Positions 43,744 through 53,509 of a stretch of DNA of 64,000 nucleotides are shown here, piece by piece (position 1 is the first letter of the stretch; the number at the start of each line of letters is the position of its first letter). The position numbers were made by a program, and so were the translations under genes. Source of the stretch: Xaviernesmea oryzae (lineage in GTDB: Bacteria > Pseudomonadota > Alphaproteobacteria > Rhizobiales > Rhizobiaceae); contig NZ_FOAM01000022.1 in the NCBI RefSeq assembly GCF_900109605.1, positions 19,508 through 83,507 on the forward strand. Reading direction: 5' to 3'. Below the pieces are notes generated by a model that saw only the letters and a program-made list of their open reading frames with translations, searched no databases and was not told the origin of the DNA.

Positions 43744-45825
43744 ATGCTGACCAAAGCCGATCCGCGCCCGACGCTTGCCGCACCCGATGACGATCCCTGG
43801 CTCTGGCTGGAGGAGATCGAAGGCACCCGCGCGCTCGACTATGTCGCTGCGCAAACCGCAAAGACGCTGGACGCCTTTGCCGATCCCCGCTTCGAGGCCG
43901 ATCGCGACGCTCTGACCGAGGCACTGGATCGGCCGGATCGCATTCCGTTCATCACCCGGCGCGGCGGGCTTCTCTATAATTTCTGGCGCGACGCCGACCA
44001 TCCGCGCGGGCTCTTTCGCCGCACGACGCCTGAACGCTATCGTAGCGGCGAGCCGGACTGGGACGTGCTGCTCGATCTCGACGCGCTTGCAGCCGAAGAG
44101 GGGCAGGACTGGGTGTGGGGCGGCTCGCATTCGCGCGCGCCCGATCATGACCGCGCGATCCTGCGCCTGTCGCGCGGCGGCAGCGATGCGGTCACCCTGC
44201 GTGAATTCGATCTGGAGACGAAGCGCTTCGTCGCCGATGGCTTCAATCTGTCGGAAGGCAAGAGCCAGGTGTCCTGGCTCGATCGCGACACCGTGCTCCT
44301 GCGAAGCCCGCTCGGCGAGGGCATGGCGACGAGCTCAGGCTATGCACGCACGGTGCGTCTGTGGCGTCGCGGAGCCGATCCGCTTTCAGCGCCCATCCTG
44401 TTCGAAGGCGCGGCGAGCAGCATGAGTGTCTATGCCCAGGTCCATCACCGGCACGGGGTCGAATGGTGCATCTTCGGCGAACAGCTCGGCTTTTACGACG
44501 TGGTCGTACATATCGGCGACCGCACGGGGCCGAAGCAGAAGATCGATCGTCCGACGGACGTGAGCATCGAGTGGAATGACGACTTTGTTGTCCTGACGCC
44601 TCGCACCGATTGGCAGGTCGCTGGCCGAACCTATCCTTCCGGTTGCCTGCTGGGCCTTGGTCTCGATGCGTTTCTGGCAGGCGGCCGCGACTTCCGGCTG
44701 CTGTTCCAGCCCACGCCGCGTCGCGCCATACAGGGCTTCTTCTGGTCGAACGGACGGCTCATTCTATCACTCCGCGATGACCTGCATGCCCGCTTCATCG
44801 CATTTGATCCACGCGACGATTGGTCGACGACCGAGATCCACGGGCTACCGGAGCTCGGGGTGGCGGAGATCTGGCGGCTCGACGACAGCGATCTGGAGGA
44901 CAAGGGCGATCTGATCGCCTATAGCGCCGATCCGGTCACACCGCCTGCTCTTTATGAGATCCAGCCGGATCTCGGCACGCCGCAGATTCTCAGGCAAGCG
45001 CCGACGCTGTTCGGATCTGATGGGCTTGTCGTCACGCGCCACGAAGCAGTCTCGGTGGATGGCGAGCGCATCCCCTATATCCAGGCCGGGCCGCCGGGCG
45101 AAACGGGCGAGGCGCCGGTCCATCTGTCGGGCTATGGCGGCTTCATGGTTTCGAACATGCCGGGCTATTCGGTGACCCATGGGCGTCTCTGGCTGGAAAA
45201 GGGCGGCACCACCGTGGTGGCCAATATTCGCGGTGGTGGCGAGTTCGGCCCCTGGTGGCACGAGGCGGGCCGCCGGGAGAAGAAGGCGCGCTCTCATGAC
45301 GATTTCGCGGCCGTCGCTGCCGATCTCGTGCGTCGCGGCGTCTCCCGTCCCGAGCGCATCGCGGCCGAAGGCGGCTCGAATGGCGGGCTTTTGATTGCCA
45401 ATATGCTGGTACGCTATCCCGAACGTTTCGGCGCGCTGCTGTGCACCGTGCCGCTGATCGACATGCGGCGTTATCATCGCCTGCTGGCCGGCGCGAGCTG
45501 GATCGCCGAATATGGCGACCCCGACCGGCCGGAGGACTGGGCCTTTCTCCAGCATATCTCCGCCTATCATACGGCCGAGCCGGGCAAAGCCTATCCGCCG
45601 ATCCTGATCGCCACGACCCGACGCGACGACCGCGTGCACCCGGGCCATGCCCGCAAGATGGCGGCGAAGCTGCAGGCGATGGGCTATCTGGCCTATCTTT
45701 TCGAACAGGAGGGCGGTGGCCACGGCGCGGGGCGCAACAACCGCGAGGCCGCCACCTTCGCCACGCTCGGCCTCGCCTTCCTGAGCCGCGCCATCGGCTG
45801 GGAGGCGGCAGAAAGCTTGGTTTGA
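43744..45825 (+). CDS. Prolyl oligopeptidase family (S9) serine peptidase
   Basis: 693 residues. The first 400 are a seven-bladed propeller (DDPWLWLEEIEG opens it as in the family); the C-terminal alpha/beta hydrolase has the Ser in EGGSNGG, the Asp in TRRDDRVHPGHA and the His in EGGGHGAG. VANIRGGGEFGPWWHEAG is the signature loop. Cleaves small peptides, mostly after proline. No signal peptide, so cytoplasmic. The nearest upstream stretch is 43442-43743, where I see nothing. Confidence 0.93.
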   Translation: MLTKADPRPTLAAPDDDPWLWLEEIEGTRALDYVAAQTAKTLDAFADPRFEADRDALTEALDRPDRIPFITRRGGLLYNFWRDADHPRGLFRRTTPERYRSGEPDWDVLLDLDALAAEEGQDWVWGGSHSRAPDHDRAILRLSRGGSDAVTLREFDLETKRFVADGFNLSEGKSQVSWLDRDTVLLRSPLGEGMATSSGYARTVRLWRRGADPLSAPILFEGAASSMSVYAQVHHRHGVEWCIFGEQLGFYDVVVHIGDRTGPKQKIDRPTDVSIEWNDDFVVLTPRTDWQVAGRTYPSGCLLGLGLDAFLAGGRDFRLLFQPTPRRAIQGFFWSNGRLILSLRDDLHARFIAFDPRDDWSTTEIHGLPELGVAEIWRLDDSDLEDKGDLIAYSADPVTPPALYEIQPDLGTPQILRQAPTLFGSDGLVVTRHEAVSVDGERIPYIQAGPPGETGEAPVHLSGYGGFMVSNMPGYSVTHGRLWLEKGGTTVVANIRGGGEFGPWWHEAGRREKKARSHDDFAAVAADLVRRGVSRPERIAAEGGSNGGLLIANMLVRYPERFGALLCTVPLIDMRRYHRLLAGASWIAEYGDPDRPEDWAFLQHISAYHTAEPGKAYPPILIATTRRDDRVHPGHARKMAAKLQAMGYLAYLFEQEGGGHGAGRNNREAATFATLGLAFLSRAIGWEAAESLV

Positions 45826-45870
45826 CGACGGCCCGTTTCTCCATTGGCCGCCACACAGGCCAAGCCTGGA

Positions 45871-46074
45871 GAGCAGTTCGATCTGATTGAATCAGATCGG
45901 CGCTCTAAGCTCCTTATTTTGAAGCAGAATCTTATCGATCCTCGTTTTACTCCGGTCGGATTATGCTCTAAAGCATGTCGCGCAAAACCGTGCAGCGGTT
46001 TTGCGCGACATGTGACAAAATAAAGGCATAAAGCGTCAGGAGCGAATCTGAAAGCTCGCAACGCGCTTTAGACG
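45871..46074. repeat. Rhizobial interspersed repeat with long hairpins
   Basis: Non-coding block between two genes. It contains CGATCTGATT-G-AATCAGATCG (45879-45899) and a 17-base perfect inverted repeat, CATGTCGCGCAAAACCG and CGGTTTTGCGCGACATG with loop TGCAG (45974-46012). The wording of these parts is what I know from many Rhizobium and Agrobacterium intergenic regions, so it is very probably one copy of a family. A further hairpin, GGACCGTGT/ACACGGTCC at 46079-46105, lies just after the block, 50 bases past the stop of the protease gene; it has no T-run. Confidence 0.75.
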
Positions 46075-46154
46075 ATGCGGACCGTGTAGGGGTAAAACAC
46101 GGTCCACACCCTCAGGGTATTAGCGATGCGGCGTCACATCTGCGCCGCATCGGC

Positions 46155-49100
46155 TCATGCTGCGTGATGCAGGGGCGAAGCCGCAAACCATTTGTGGCTG
46201 TCGCTATTGCGGCTGGCCCAAGCCGTGTGTTCGAGCCCGGAATGGAACGCATCCGCGCGCGCGTTCTTGCCGGAAATCAGGCTGCCAAGACCGATATCCG
46301 CCTGATTGAAGGCATAATGGTGCGGCTTGTGCTTGGCCCAGTCGGCGATAAGGTCGGCAGCCGGATCGAACAGGCTGATCTTGAGCCCACCCTTGCCATC
46401 CGATGCGGTCTGGAAGAAGTCTCCCGTGTAGTCGCCGGAGAGCTTGAGCGTGGCGACGCAGGCACCGTGCTTGGTCGGATCGATCACTTCGAGCGTATCG
46501 GAGAAGTCATCGAAGAAGGCAAACGCGTTTGAGCCGATACCGGCCAGATCGATCACGTCGCCGTCGGCGGCAAAGCCGTCGATGAGGTTGCATAGACTGT
46601 GACCAGCATCGGCGCCCAGTGCCGCCTGATCGATCTGCAGCGTCTGCGCGCCCTTGCCGAAATGGATCGCGCCGGTCCCGGCCGCACCTTGCGCGCCGAG
46701 TTCGAGCGTGCCGCCATTGAGGAAGGTGCCGCCGCTATAGGTGCTGCCGGCGCCGTTGAGCGTCAGCGTGCCCTCGCCGTTCTTGACCAGGCTGCCCTGA
46801 TAGACGCGCTGTGCGGCCGCCGTGGCACGCGACGTGCCGACGGCATAGGCAAGCTGGTCGTCGATGCTGGACGAGGCATTGGGTGGACGCTTGTCCCAGC
46901 CCTTCTGCTTCAGCGTCGCCTTCCAGGCCGCCTGCTCGACCGCATCCTCGCGCTTGCGCTGGATCAGCGCATCCTCGGTGATCGAATTGTTCCAGACGTC
47001 GGATTGCGCCTTGGTCATGTTGACGTTGAATGCGCCGAGGAACTGGCCCGGACCATTCATCGCCGCCTTCAGATCGATCGCACCCCAGCCCCAAACGGCA
47101 TTGGGCGCATCGTCCTTGGCAAGCCCTTTCGTATCGTCCGCCTTGCCATCCACGGCATCACGGTGCTGCGCCGTGGTCAGGAGCACGGTGCGCGCGCCCT
47201 GATTGTCCAGATAGCTATAGCGCTGCATGATCACGCCGAGCGCGCCGGTCGCATGCGGTGCTGCCATCGACGTGCCGCTGACGGAGGTATAGCCGGTCTG
47301 CTTGTCGGGATCGACACCCCACTCCGCATGATCCCAGACATCGTCGGCCTTGGCTTGCGGTACGGTGCTGTCGATGTCGCCGCCCGGGGCGAAGATCATC
47401 CAATATTTGCCGACGCCGCCAAGATCGGAAAAGTCAACGATCCCGACATTGGACGGATCGGCTTTGCCCGACGATCCGCTGGCGCCGACGCTGATCCAGT
47501 ATTTTTCGAGATCGGGCCGGAAATAAGGAAGCGAATTGCGGATATCGGGGTTGGTGGCGGAATCATTGCCCGCCGCGATGACCTGGAGCACGCCAGTGGC
47601 TTTGGAAACCTCGCCCATGGCATCGAGATGGGTCTTCTTGCCGAAAAACTCCTTATAGGCCGCCGTCAGGTCGGCAAGCTTGGAATATTTGTCGCTGATC
47701 GGCGGCGTGCCCCAAGAGGTGTTGATCGCACGCGCGCCGGATGCGGCCACCTTGCCATAGGCCGCCTTGTAATAGTTGTAATCGCCTTGCGGACCGTAGA
47801 GCGACGAATCCGTGCCGGCGGTGTTGGCGACGTAGAGATCGGCCTCATAGGCGACGCCATGCATGCCTTTGCCATCGCGGCTGGCGGCGATCGTTCCGCC
47901 GACATGCGTGCCATGGGCATCATTATAGTGGCCGTCATAGATGCCTGGTGTATCGAAGCTCTCGCCGGCCGTGTAGGCGCTGCTCTCCTTGGGGCCCTCG
48001 CTGACCCAGTGCCAGTCGCCATCCTGGAAACTCCATCCGCCATTTTCATAGCGGTAGCCATCCGCATAATAGGTTCCCTTGATATCGAGCGGATGAATCC
48101 GCCCGCCCTGGAATTCGGGATGGTCGATATCAATGCCGGAATCGACTTCACCGAGCTTGACGCCCTTGCCCGTGAAACCAAGCGCATAGGCATAGGACGC
48201 ATTCATGCCGGCCAGACCCCAGTCGGCCGAATACTCGGCGGAGGCATAGGTCGCGGCCAACTTGTCCCATTCGGCTGCATGGCCTGGCGCGCGCGTCTGC
48301 GCGGTGGCAACAGCATTGACAAGGCCGACCTTGATGCCGCCAGCGCCATCGGAGGCGGCTGTGAAGAACTTGCCGGCATAGTCGCCCGAAAGCGTCAGGG
48401 TCGCGCGGCGCGCGCCGGCCGCACCGGGATCGGACAGCGTCAGTGTATCCGTTCCGTAGTTGAAGCCAAGCGTTGCTTTAGAGCCGATACCGCTGACATC
48501 GATTACGTCGCCATCGGTGGAGAAACCGTCGATAACGTTAGAGAGTCTGTTATCGTCATCCGTGTCGAGTGCGGCCAGATCGATCTGCAGCGTCTGCGCG
48601 CCCTTGCCGAAATGGATCGTGCCTGTTCCGGCAGCATCTTGGGCGCCAAGTTCGATCGTGCCGCCATTCAGGAAGGTGCCGCCGCTATAGGTGCTGCCGG
48701 CGCCATCGAGCGTCAGCGTACCCTCGCCATTCTTGACCAGGCTGCCCTGATAGACCCGCTGGGCAGCGGCCGTTGCACGCGCCGTGCCGACGGCATAGGC
48801 AACCTGATCGTCGATGCTGGACGCGGCCGTCGGCGGGGCCGTGTCCCAGCCCTTCTGCTTCAGGGTCTGCTGCCAGGCCGCCTGCTCGGCCGTGTCCTCG
48901 CGCTTGCGCTGGATCAGCGCATCCTCGGTGATCGAGTTGTGCCAAGTATCGGACTGGTCCTTGGTCATGTTGACATTGAACGCGCCGAGGAACTGGCCGG
49001 GACCATCCATCGCGGCCTTCAGGTCGATCGCGCCCCAGCCCCAGCGGTCGTTTGGCGCATCGTCCTTCGCCAGTCCCGTCGTGTCGTCAGGCGTGCCTTC

Positions 49101-50255
49101 CACCGCATCATGATGCTTGGCCGTGGTCAGAAGCACGTCGCGCGCACCATGATTGTCGAGATAGGCATAGCGCTGCATCACCAGACCCAAAGCCCCGGTT
49201 GCATGCGGCGACGACATCGAAGTGCCGCCCCAGGTGTCATAGCCCGACGTCACGTTGCCGCCGTCGGTTACGACCGGAACCGAACTGAGAATCGACTCAC
49301 CCGGCGCGAGGACGGACCAGTATTTCGCAATCCCCGGCTCGTTGGGCCAAGGCCGCCAGCCGACGGTTTCGGGGCTGCTGTCCTCGTGGTTGTCCGGGGG
49401 AGCCTCTGCGCCGACGGCAATCCAGTTGGCTTCCAGATCGGGGCGCATATAGGGCAAGGCTGCCGACAGGACCGGCACGCGGGTATCATAATCATTGCCG
49501 CCCGCGAAAGTCTGGATCTCGCCGTATGTCTTCACGGTTTCCGCGACGGCATCGAGCCAGGACTTTTTCCCCCAATACATGGCATAGGTGGACATCAGGC
49601 CCTGCACCGACTTGTAGTCGGCGCCGCTGCCGTCCTGGCCCCAGGACGTGTTGATGACTCGGGCGCCCGCCTCTGCGACAGCACCATAAGCCTTGAGGAA
49701 ATACGTGTAGTCGTTATTCGGCCCATCGGCCATGTCGTCCGTGCCGCCGGTACTGGCGACGTAGAGATCGCCATCGAAGGCCACCCCGTGCATGCCCTTG
49801 CCATCGCGGTTGGCCGCGATGGTGCCGCCGACATGGGTGCCGTGTTCGTCATTATATTTGGGATCATAGGCGCCGGGGACGTCGAAGGCCTGGCCTGCCT
49901 TGAACGTGCTGGACTGGATGGGCTCGATGAAGGACCACTTGTTGGTGGCTGGATCGTAGGTCCACTTCTCATAGCGGTAGCCATCCGAACCGTAAGTGCC
50001 TTTGACCTCGACCGGATGGATGCGTCCGCCTTGAAATTCCGAGTGACCGATGAAGATGCCGGAGTCGACCTCGCCGAGCTTGACGCCCTTGCCGGTCATG
50101 CCCAGCGCATAGGCATAGGAGGCATTCATGCCCGCCAGGCCCCAGTCCGCCTTGTATTCCGCAGTCTCGAACGACTTCGCCTGATCGGTCCACGCGTCGC
50201 GCTGATCCGGCGCACGGAGGTCGATCGGCTTCTTGGCAGACTTCTCAAAAGACAT
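46155..50255 (-). CDS. Double-subtilase secreted protein (two tandem S8 units), type I secretion candidate
   Basis: 1366 residues from ATG 50255 (SD GAGG; the GTG at 50264 is less likely). Two complete units of about 641 residues: S8 peptidase with Asp64, His138, Asn254 and Ser346, and again Asp705, His781, Asn897 and Ser996, in EVDSGI, HGTHVGG, AGGND/AAGND and GTSMSSPHATG/GTSMAAPHATG. After each protease domain comes an autotransporter-associated strand repeat (SLVKNGEGTLTL...YSGGTFLNGG) and a GDVIDVSGIG domain. There is no N-terminal signal, no beta-barrel and no glycine-rich RTX nonapeptide. A unique tail of about 70 residues follows the second unit and could be the type I secretion signal. 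The divergent genes at 51296 and 53509 encode the HlyB/HlyD pair, which makes secretion by it likely. Confidence 0.9.
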   Translation of the reverse strand: MSFEKSAKKPIDLRAPDQRDAWTDQAKSFETAEYKADWGLAGMNASYAYALGMTGKGVKLGEVDSGIFIGHSEFQGGRIHPVEVKGTYGSDGYRYEKWTYDPATNKWSFIEPIQSSTFKAGQAFDVPGAYDPKYNDEHGTHVGGTIAANRDGKGMHGVAFDGDLYVASTGGTDDMADGPNNDYTYFLKAYGAVAEAGARVINTSWGQDGSGADYKSVQGLMSTYAMYWGKKSWLDAVAETVKTYGEIQTFAGGNDYDTRVPVLSAALPYMRPDLEANWIAVGAEAPPDNHEDSSPETVGWRPWPNEPGIAKYWSVLAPGESILSSVPVVTDGGNVTSGYDTWGGTSMSSPHATGALGLVMQRYAYLDNHGARDVLLTTAKHHDAVEGTPDDTTGLAKDDAPNDRWGWGAIDLKAAMDGPGQFLGAFNVNMTKDQSDTWHNSITEDALIQRKREDTAEQAAWQQTLKQKGWDTAPPTAASSIDDQVAYAVGTARATAAAQRVYQGSLVKNGEGTLTLDGAGSTYSGGTFLNGGTIELGAQDAAGTGTIHFGKGAQTLQIDLAALDTDDDNRLSNVIDGFSTDGDVIDVSGIGSKATLGFNYGTDTLTLSDPGAAGARRATLTLSGDYAGKFFTAASDGAGGIKVGLVNAVATAQTRAPGHAAEWDKLAATYASAEYSADWGLAGMNASYAYALGFTGKGVKLGEVDSGIDIDHPEFQGGRIHPLDIKGTYYADGYRYENGGWSFQDGDWHWVSEGPKESSAYTAGESFDTPGIYDGHYNDAHGTHVGGTIAASRDGKGMHGVAYEADLYVANTAGTDSSLYGPQGDYNYYKAAYGKVAASGARAINTSWGTPPISDKYSKLADLTAAYKEFFGKKTHLDAMGEVSKATGVLQVIAAGNDSATNPDIRNSLPYFRPDLEKYWISVGASGSSGKADPSNVGIVDFSDLGGVGKYWMIFAPGGDIDSTVPQAKADDVWDHAEWGVDPDKQTGYTSVSGTSMAAPHATGALGVIMQRYSYLDNQGARTVLLTTAQHRDAVDGKADDTKGLAKDDAPNAVWGWGAIDLKAAMNGPGQFLGAFNVNMTKAQSDVWNNSITEDALIQRKREDAVEQAAWKATLKQKGWDKRPPNASSSIDDQLAYAVGTSRATAAAQRVYQGSLVKNGEGTLTLNGAGSTYSGGTFLNGGTLELGAQGAAGTGAIHFGKGAQTLQIDQAALGADAGHSLCNLIDGFAADGDVIDLAGIGSNAFAFFDDFSDTLEVIDPTKHGACVATLKLSGDYTGDFFQTASDGKGGLKISLFDPAADLIADWAKHKPHHYAFNQADIGLGSLISGKNARADAFHSGLEHTAWASRNSDSHKWFAASPLHHAA

Positions 50256-51295
50256 GCAATGCACCTCGGATTACGAAAGGAAAACTGGAAGACAACCAAA
50301 TAGACGAGCGCTCACCTCGGCGCGCGAACAGCGATCCGAAGTCAAAACTTACCTATTGGCGGCGGAAGACACGCAGGCTCGGCACCTGCGCTACGTTGCG
50401 CGATCATGGAGACTACCCGTACCGGCAGCGGATCCATCCAGCGGCCGATTAAGGGGCGCTCTGTCGTCTCGACAGGCCGGGAATGGAGACGCTCACGACC
50501 GGCGCCATTTAAGCATCCCGCCCGAAAAGCCGGAAATATAGCGGGAGCGATCCGATACGCCTCGTAAAGTTATTTCAGGCTTACGCCATCTGCGTCCGAT
50601 GATCATGATGAAAACTCTGCACACATTGATTTACGCGTTGTTGAACGCCAGCAAAGCACATGCGGAGCAAGCAAGCCCATCAAAGCGCCGTCAGAACAGC
50701 AGAGCACAGCTTCCAGTTCGAGCAGGAATCCGGAAAACATACTGTGCTGTTAAGCCGCACTCTTGATTTTCAGCAGCCTATGGCTGCGCCCCTCAACATG
50801 AACATTGAAACGTTCTTATGTTTGTTTCTCTAAAAATTAGCATGAGCAAATAAGCTGGGCAAGAAACTTGTTTCATCATTTTCGGCAAAAATTTTCACCA
50901 TTTCGCTTACTGTCTAAGCAAATTGCGGGCTTCTTTTCGAAAAAGCGACCATTGCGCGCAACGCGAGAAGGCAGCAACCGAGGCCCGCCGCTTTCATTCG
51001 AATCGCCTTGAACAAGCCGGTGAGCGCACCTCGTGTGACGGACGATCTGCGGAGCGTGCCAGAATGGGACAGATGGTCCTCTTCCGGGGCAATTTGTAAG
51101 ATTTAAAGCACGAATAGCCGTTCGTCATCCTTCGAAAAGCGGCATATCTGCACTTGCGAGCATGTTCTAATATGGTAGGGTCGCATCCATCCTTAGGGAT
51201 CGCGATGCTGAGCAGAGCTCTCGCGGACCACACCCAACGCCCTCTTCCGCAGGCGTTAAAAAATTCCCGACCTTTCGAATGCTTGGACATGCGTC
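50256..51295. other. Long divergent intergenic region between the protease and its exporter genes
   Basis: 1040 bases with no reliable gene; short frames such as 50994-51290 minus show no coding bias. From about 50770 to 50960 the sequence is strikingly A/T-rich for this genome (for example TTGAAACGTTCTTATG and CTCTAAAAATTAGCATG). It should hold both promoters and any regulatory sites for the secretion locus. Confidence 0.6.
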
Positions 51296-53509
51296 ATGAA
51301 TGTTGAGTTGCGTATCGCCGATGTCGCGCTGACGGCGAAGGAGGACGACGGCGACAGGGATCATGAGATGCCGGCCGAAAGCCGGGACCAGGATCCCCTG
51401 CTCTGGTCGCTGTGCGGTGTAGCCGCCTATTGGCGGATTGCCGCCGATCCCGCCCTCATCCGCCGCGAGCTTGCGCTCGGCAGCCGTGCGCTGGATCAAA
51501 TCGATCTGCTTCGGGCCGCAAAGAGCTTGGGGATGAAGGCAAAAATCGTTCCTCTGGAGAAGGCGCGCAGGCTCCTGACCCTTCCATTGCCAGCGATTCT
51601 CCCGCTGCGCGATGGCGGAGCCGTGGTTCTGACGGGTGCGCTGCCAAGCGGGCTTTGGCGGGTGGTGGATCCGATCCGGCATGTCGAAACGGAATGGGAT
51701 GCCGAAACATTGCTGGCGCAGGCGGAGCCCCGTGTCGTCCTGCTCGCGCGGCGACTGGGCGGTCCGGGTCAGGATCCGCGCAGCTTCGGCTTCAGCTGGT
51801 TCTGGCCATCCATCTGGCGGTATCGCCGGCCGCTTGCCCATGTCCTCGTCGCCTCGCTGCTGGTGCAGATCTTCGCGCTGATCTCGCCGCTGTTTTTCCA
51901 GGTGGTGATCGACAAGGTTCTGCTGCATCAGAGCTATTCGACGCTGTTCGTGCTCGTCGGGGGCCTGGCCGCCGTCGGCCTGTTCGACATGGTCATGCAA
52001 TATCTGCGCAGCTATGCGCTCAACCATACGACCAACCGCATCGATGTCGAACTCGGCCGCCGGCTGTTTCGCCATCTCCTGTCGCTGCCGATCGGCTATT
52101 TCGAAAGCCGGCCGACCGGCCAGACGGTAGCGCGCATGCGCGAACTCGAAACCATCCGCGCCTTTCTGACCGGCCAGGGACTGTTCGCGGCGCTCGATTT
52201 CGTTTTCGCCTTCGTCTTCCTGGCCGTGCTCTTTGCCTATTCGTGGAAGCTCTCGATCATCGTTCTGGTGACCGTGCCGCTCTACATGCTGATCGCCGCC
52301 CTTTCGGGACCCGGCTTTCGCGCGCGGCTGGATGAGAAATTCCGCACCGGTGCGGCCAGTCAGCAGTTCCTCGTGGAGACCGTGGTCGGTGCCGAGACCA
52401 TCAAGGCCTCCGCCGTCGAGCCGATCATCGCGCGCGAATGGGAGGAGCGGCTGGCGGCCTATGTGCGGGCCTCGTTCCGCACCACCATGTTCGCCTCCAA
52501 GGCGCAGCAGGCCGTGCAATATCTCAACAAGCTGTCGTCGGCCGCGCTGCTCCTCTTCGGCGCCAAGGCGGTGATCGATGGCGAACTCAGCGTCGGTGCG
52601 CTCGTCGCCTTCAACATGATCGCCGGCCAGGTCGCCCAGCCCGTTCTGCGCCTCAGCCAGCTCTGGCAGGATTTTCAGCAGATCATGGTCTCGGTCGCAC
52701 GCGTCGGCGATATTCTCGACACGCCGCCCGAGCCGGCGCCGCCGATGCAGCAGCTGCCGCCGCCGAGCGGGCTCGTGGAGTTCAAGCATGTCAGCTTCCG
52801 CTATCAGCCGAGCGCGCCGCCCGTGCTGAAGAGCCTCTCCTTCACCATTCGTCCGGGCCAGGTGATCGGCATTGTCGGCCCTTCGGGCTCGGGAAAATCC
52901 ACGCTGACCAAGCTGATCCAGCGGATGTATCTTGCGGACGAGGGCCAGGTGCTGATCGACGGCGCCGACGTGCGTCACGTCAATCCCGTCTGGCTGCGCA
53001 GCCATATCGGCGTCGTCCTGCAGGAAAACCTGCTTTTGAACCGGACGATCCACGAGAATATCGCGCTCGGCGTGCCGGCCATGCCGCGCGCGGGCGTGAT
53101 CGCGGCCGCGCGCCTTGCCGGCGCCGACGAATTCATCGCCCGCCTGCCCCAGGGCTACGACACCATGATCGAGGAGCGCGGCAGCAACCTGTCGGGCGGC
53201 CAGCGCCAGCGCATCGCCATTGCCCGCGCACTTGCCGGCAATCCGCCGATCCTGATCTTCGACGAGGCAACCTCGGCGCTGGATTACGAGAGCGAACGCA
53301 TCATCCAGAACAATATGCGCGATATCGTCAAGAACCGCACGGTCTTCGTCATCGCCCACAGGCTGGCGGCGGTGCGCCATTGCGATGCGATCATCGGCAT
53401 GATCGATGGGCGCATGGTGGAAGCCGGCACGCACGATCAGCTGCTCGCCCGGCCGAACGGCCTCTATGCCCGGCTCTGGTCGCTGCAGAGCGAAAGGACG
53501 GTTGCCTGA
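51296..53509 (+). CDS. Type I secretion system ABC transporter (HlyB-like) with degenerate C39 domain
   Basis: 737 residues. N-terminal C39-like domain (residues 30-155): a Cys is at position 40 but the catalytic His is replaced (LRDGGAVVLTG where a His is expected), so it should hold the substrate instead of cutting it, as in HlyB. Then six helices (from about residue 170) and an ABC ATPase: Walker A GPSGSGKST, Q-loop VLQEN, signature LSGGQRQR, Walker B ILIFDEATSALD. It overlaps the HlyD gene by TGATG. An outer-membrane TolC-type gene is not in the window and is probably shared. Confidence 0.93.
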   Translation: MNVELRIADVALTAKEDDGDRDHEMPAESRDQDPLLWSLCGVAAYWRIAADPALIRRELALGSRALDQIDLLRAAKSLGMKAKIVPLEKARRLLTLPLPAILPLRDGGAVVLTGALPSGLWRVVDPIRHVETEWDAETLLAQAEPRVVLLARRLGGPGQDPRSFGFSWFWPSIWRYRRPLAHVLVASLLVQIFALISPLFFQVVIDKVLLHQSYSTLFVLVGGLAAVGLFDMVMQYLRSYALNHTTNRIDVELGRRLFRHLLSLPIGYFESRPTGQTVARMRELETIRAFLTGQGLFAALDFVFAFVFLAVLFAYSWKLSIIVLVTVPLYMLIAALSGPGFRARLDEKFRTGAASQQFLVETVVGAETIKASAVEPIIAREWEERLAAYVRASFRTTMFASKAQQAVQYLNKLSSAALLLFGAKAVIDGELSVGALVAFNMIAGQVAQPVLRLSQLWQDFQQIMVSVARVGDILDTPPEPAPPMQQLPPPSGLVEFKHVSFRYQPSAPPVLKSLSFTIRPGQVIGIVGPSGSGKSTLTKLIQRMYLADEGQVLIDGADVRHVNPVWLRSHIGVVLQENLLLNRTIHENIALGVPAMPRAGVIAAARLAGADEFIARLPQGYDTMIEERGSNLSGGQRQRIAIARALAGNPPILIFDEATSALDYESERIIQNNMRDIVKNRTVFVIAHRLAAVRHCDAIIGMIDGRMVEAGTHDQLLARPNGLYARLWSLQSERTVA

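Noticed and set aside
45974..46012. Considered a terminator for the S9 peptidase gene
   Set aside because: The hairpin has no adjacent T-run and the sequence matches a dispersed repeat, so it is listed as a repeat.
46599..50303. 1234-codon open frame on the plus strand antisense to the double-subtilase gene
   Set aside because: Long only because of the GC-rich third positions of the real gene; no domain, no signal, and the opposite strand has two intact catalytic triads.
50994..51290. 98-codon frame in the protease/exporter intergenic region
   Set aside because: No ribosome binding site, no similarity, and unlike codon usage; the region is probably regulatory.
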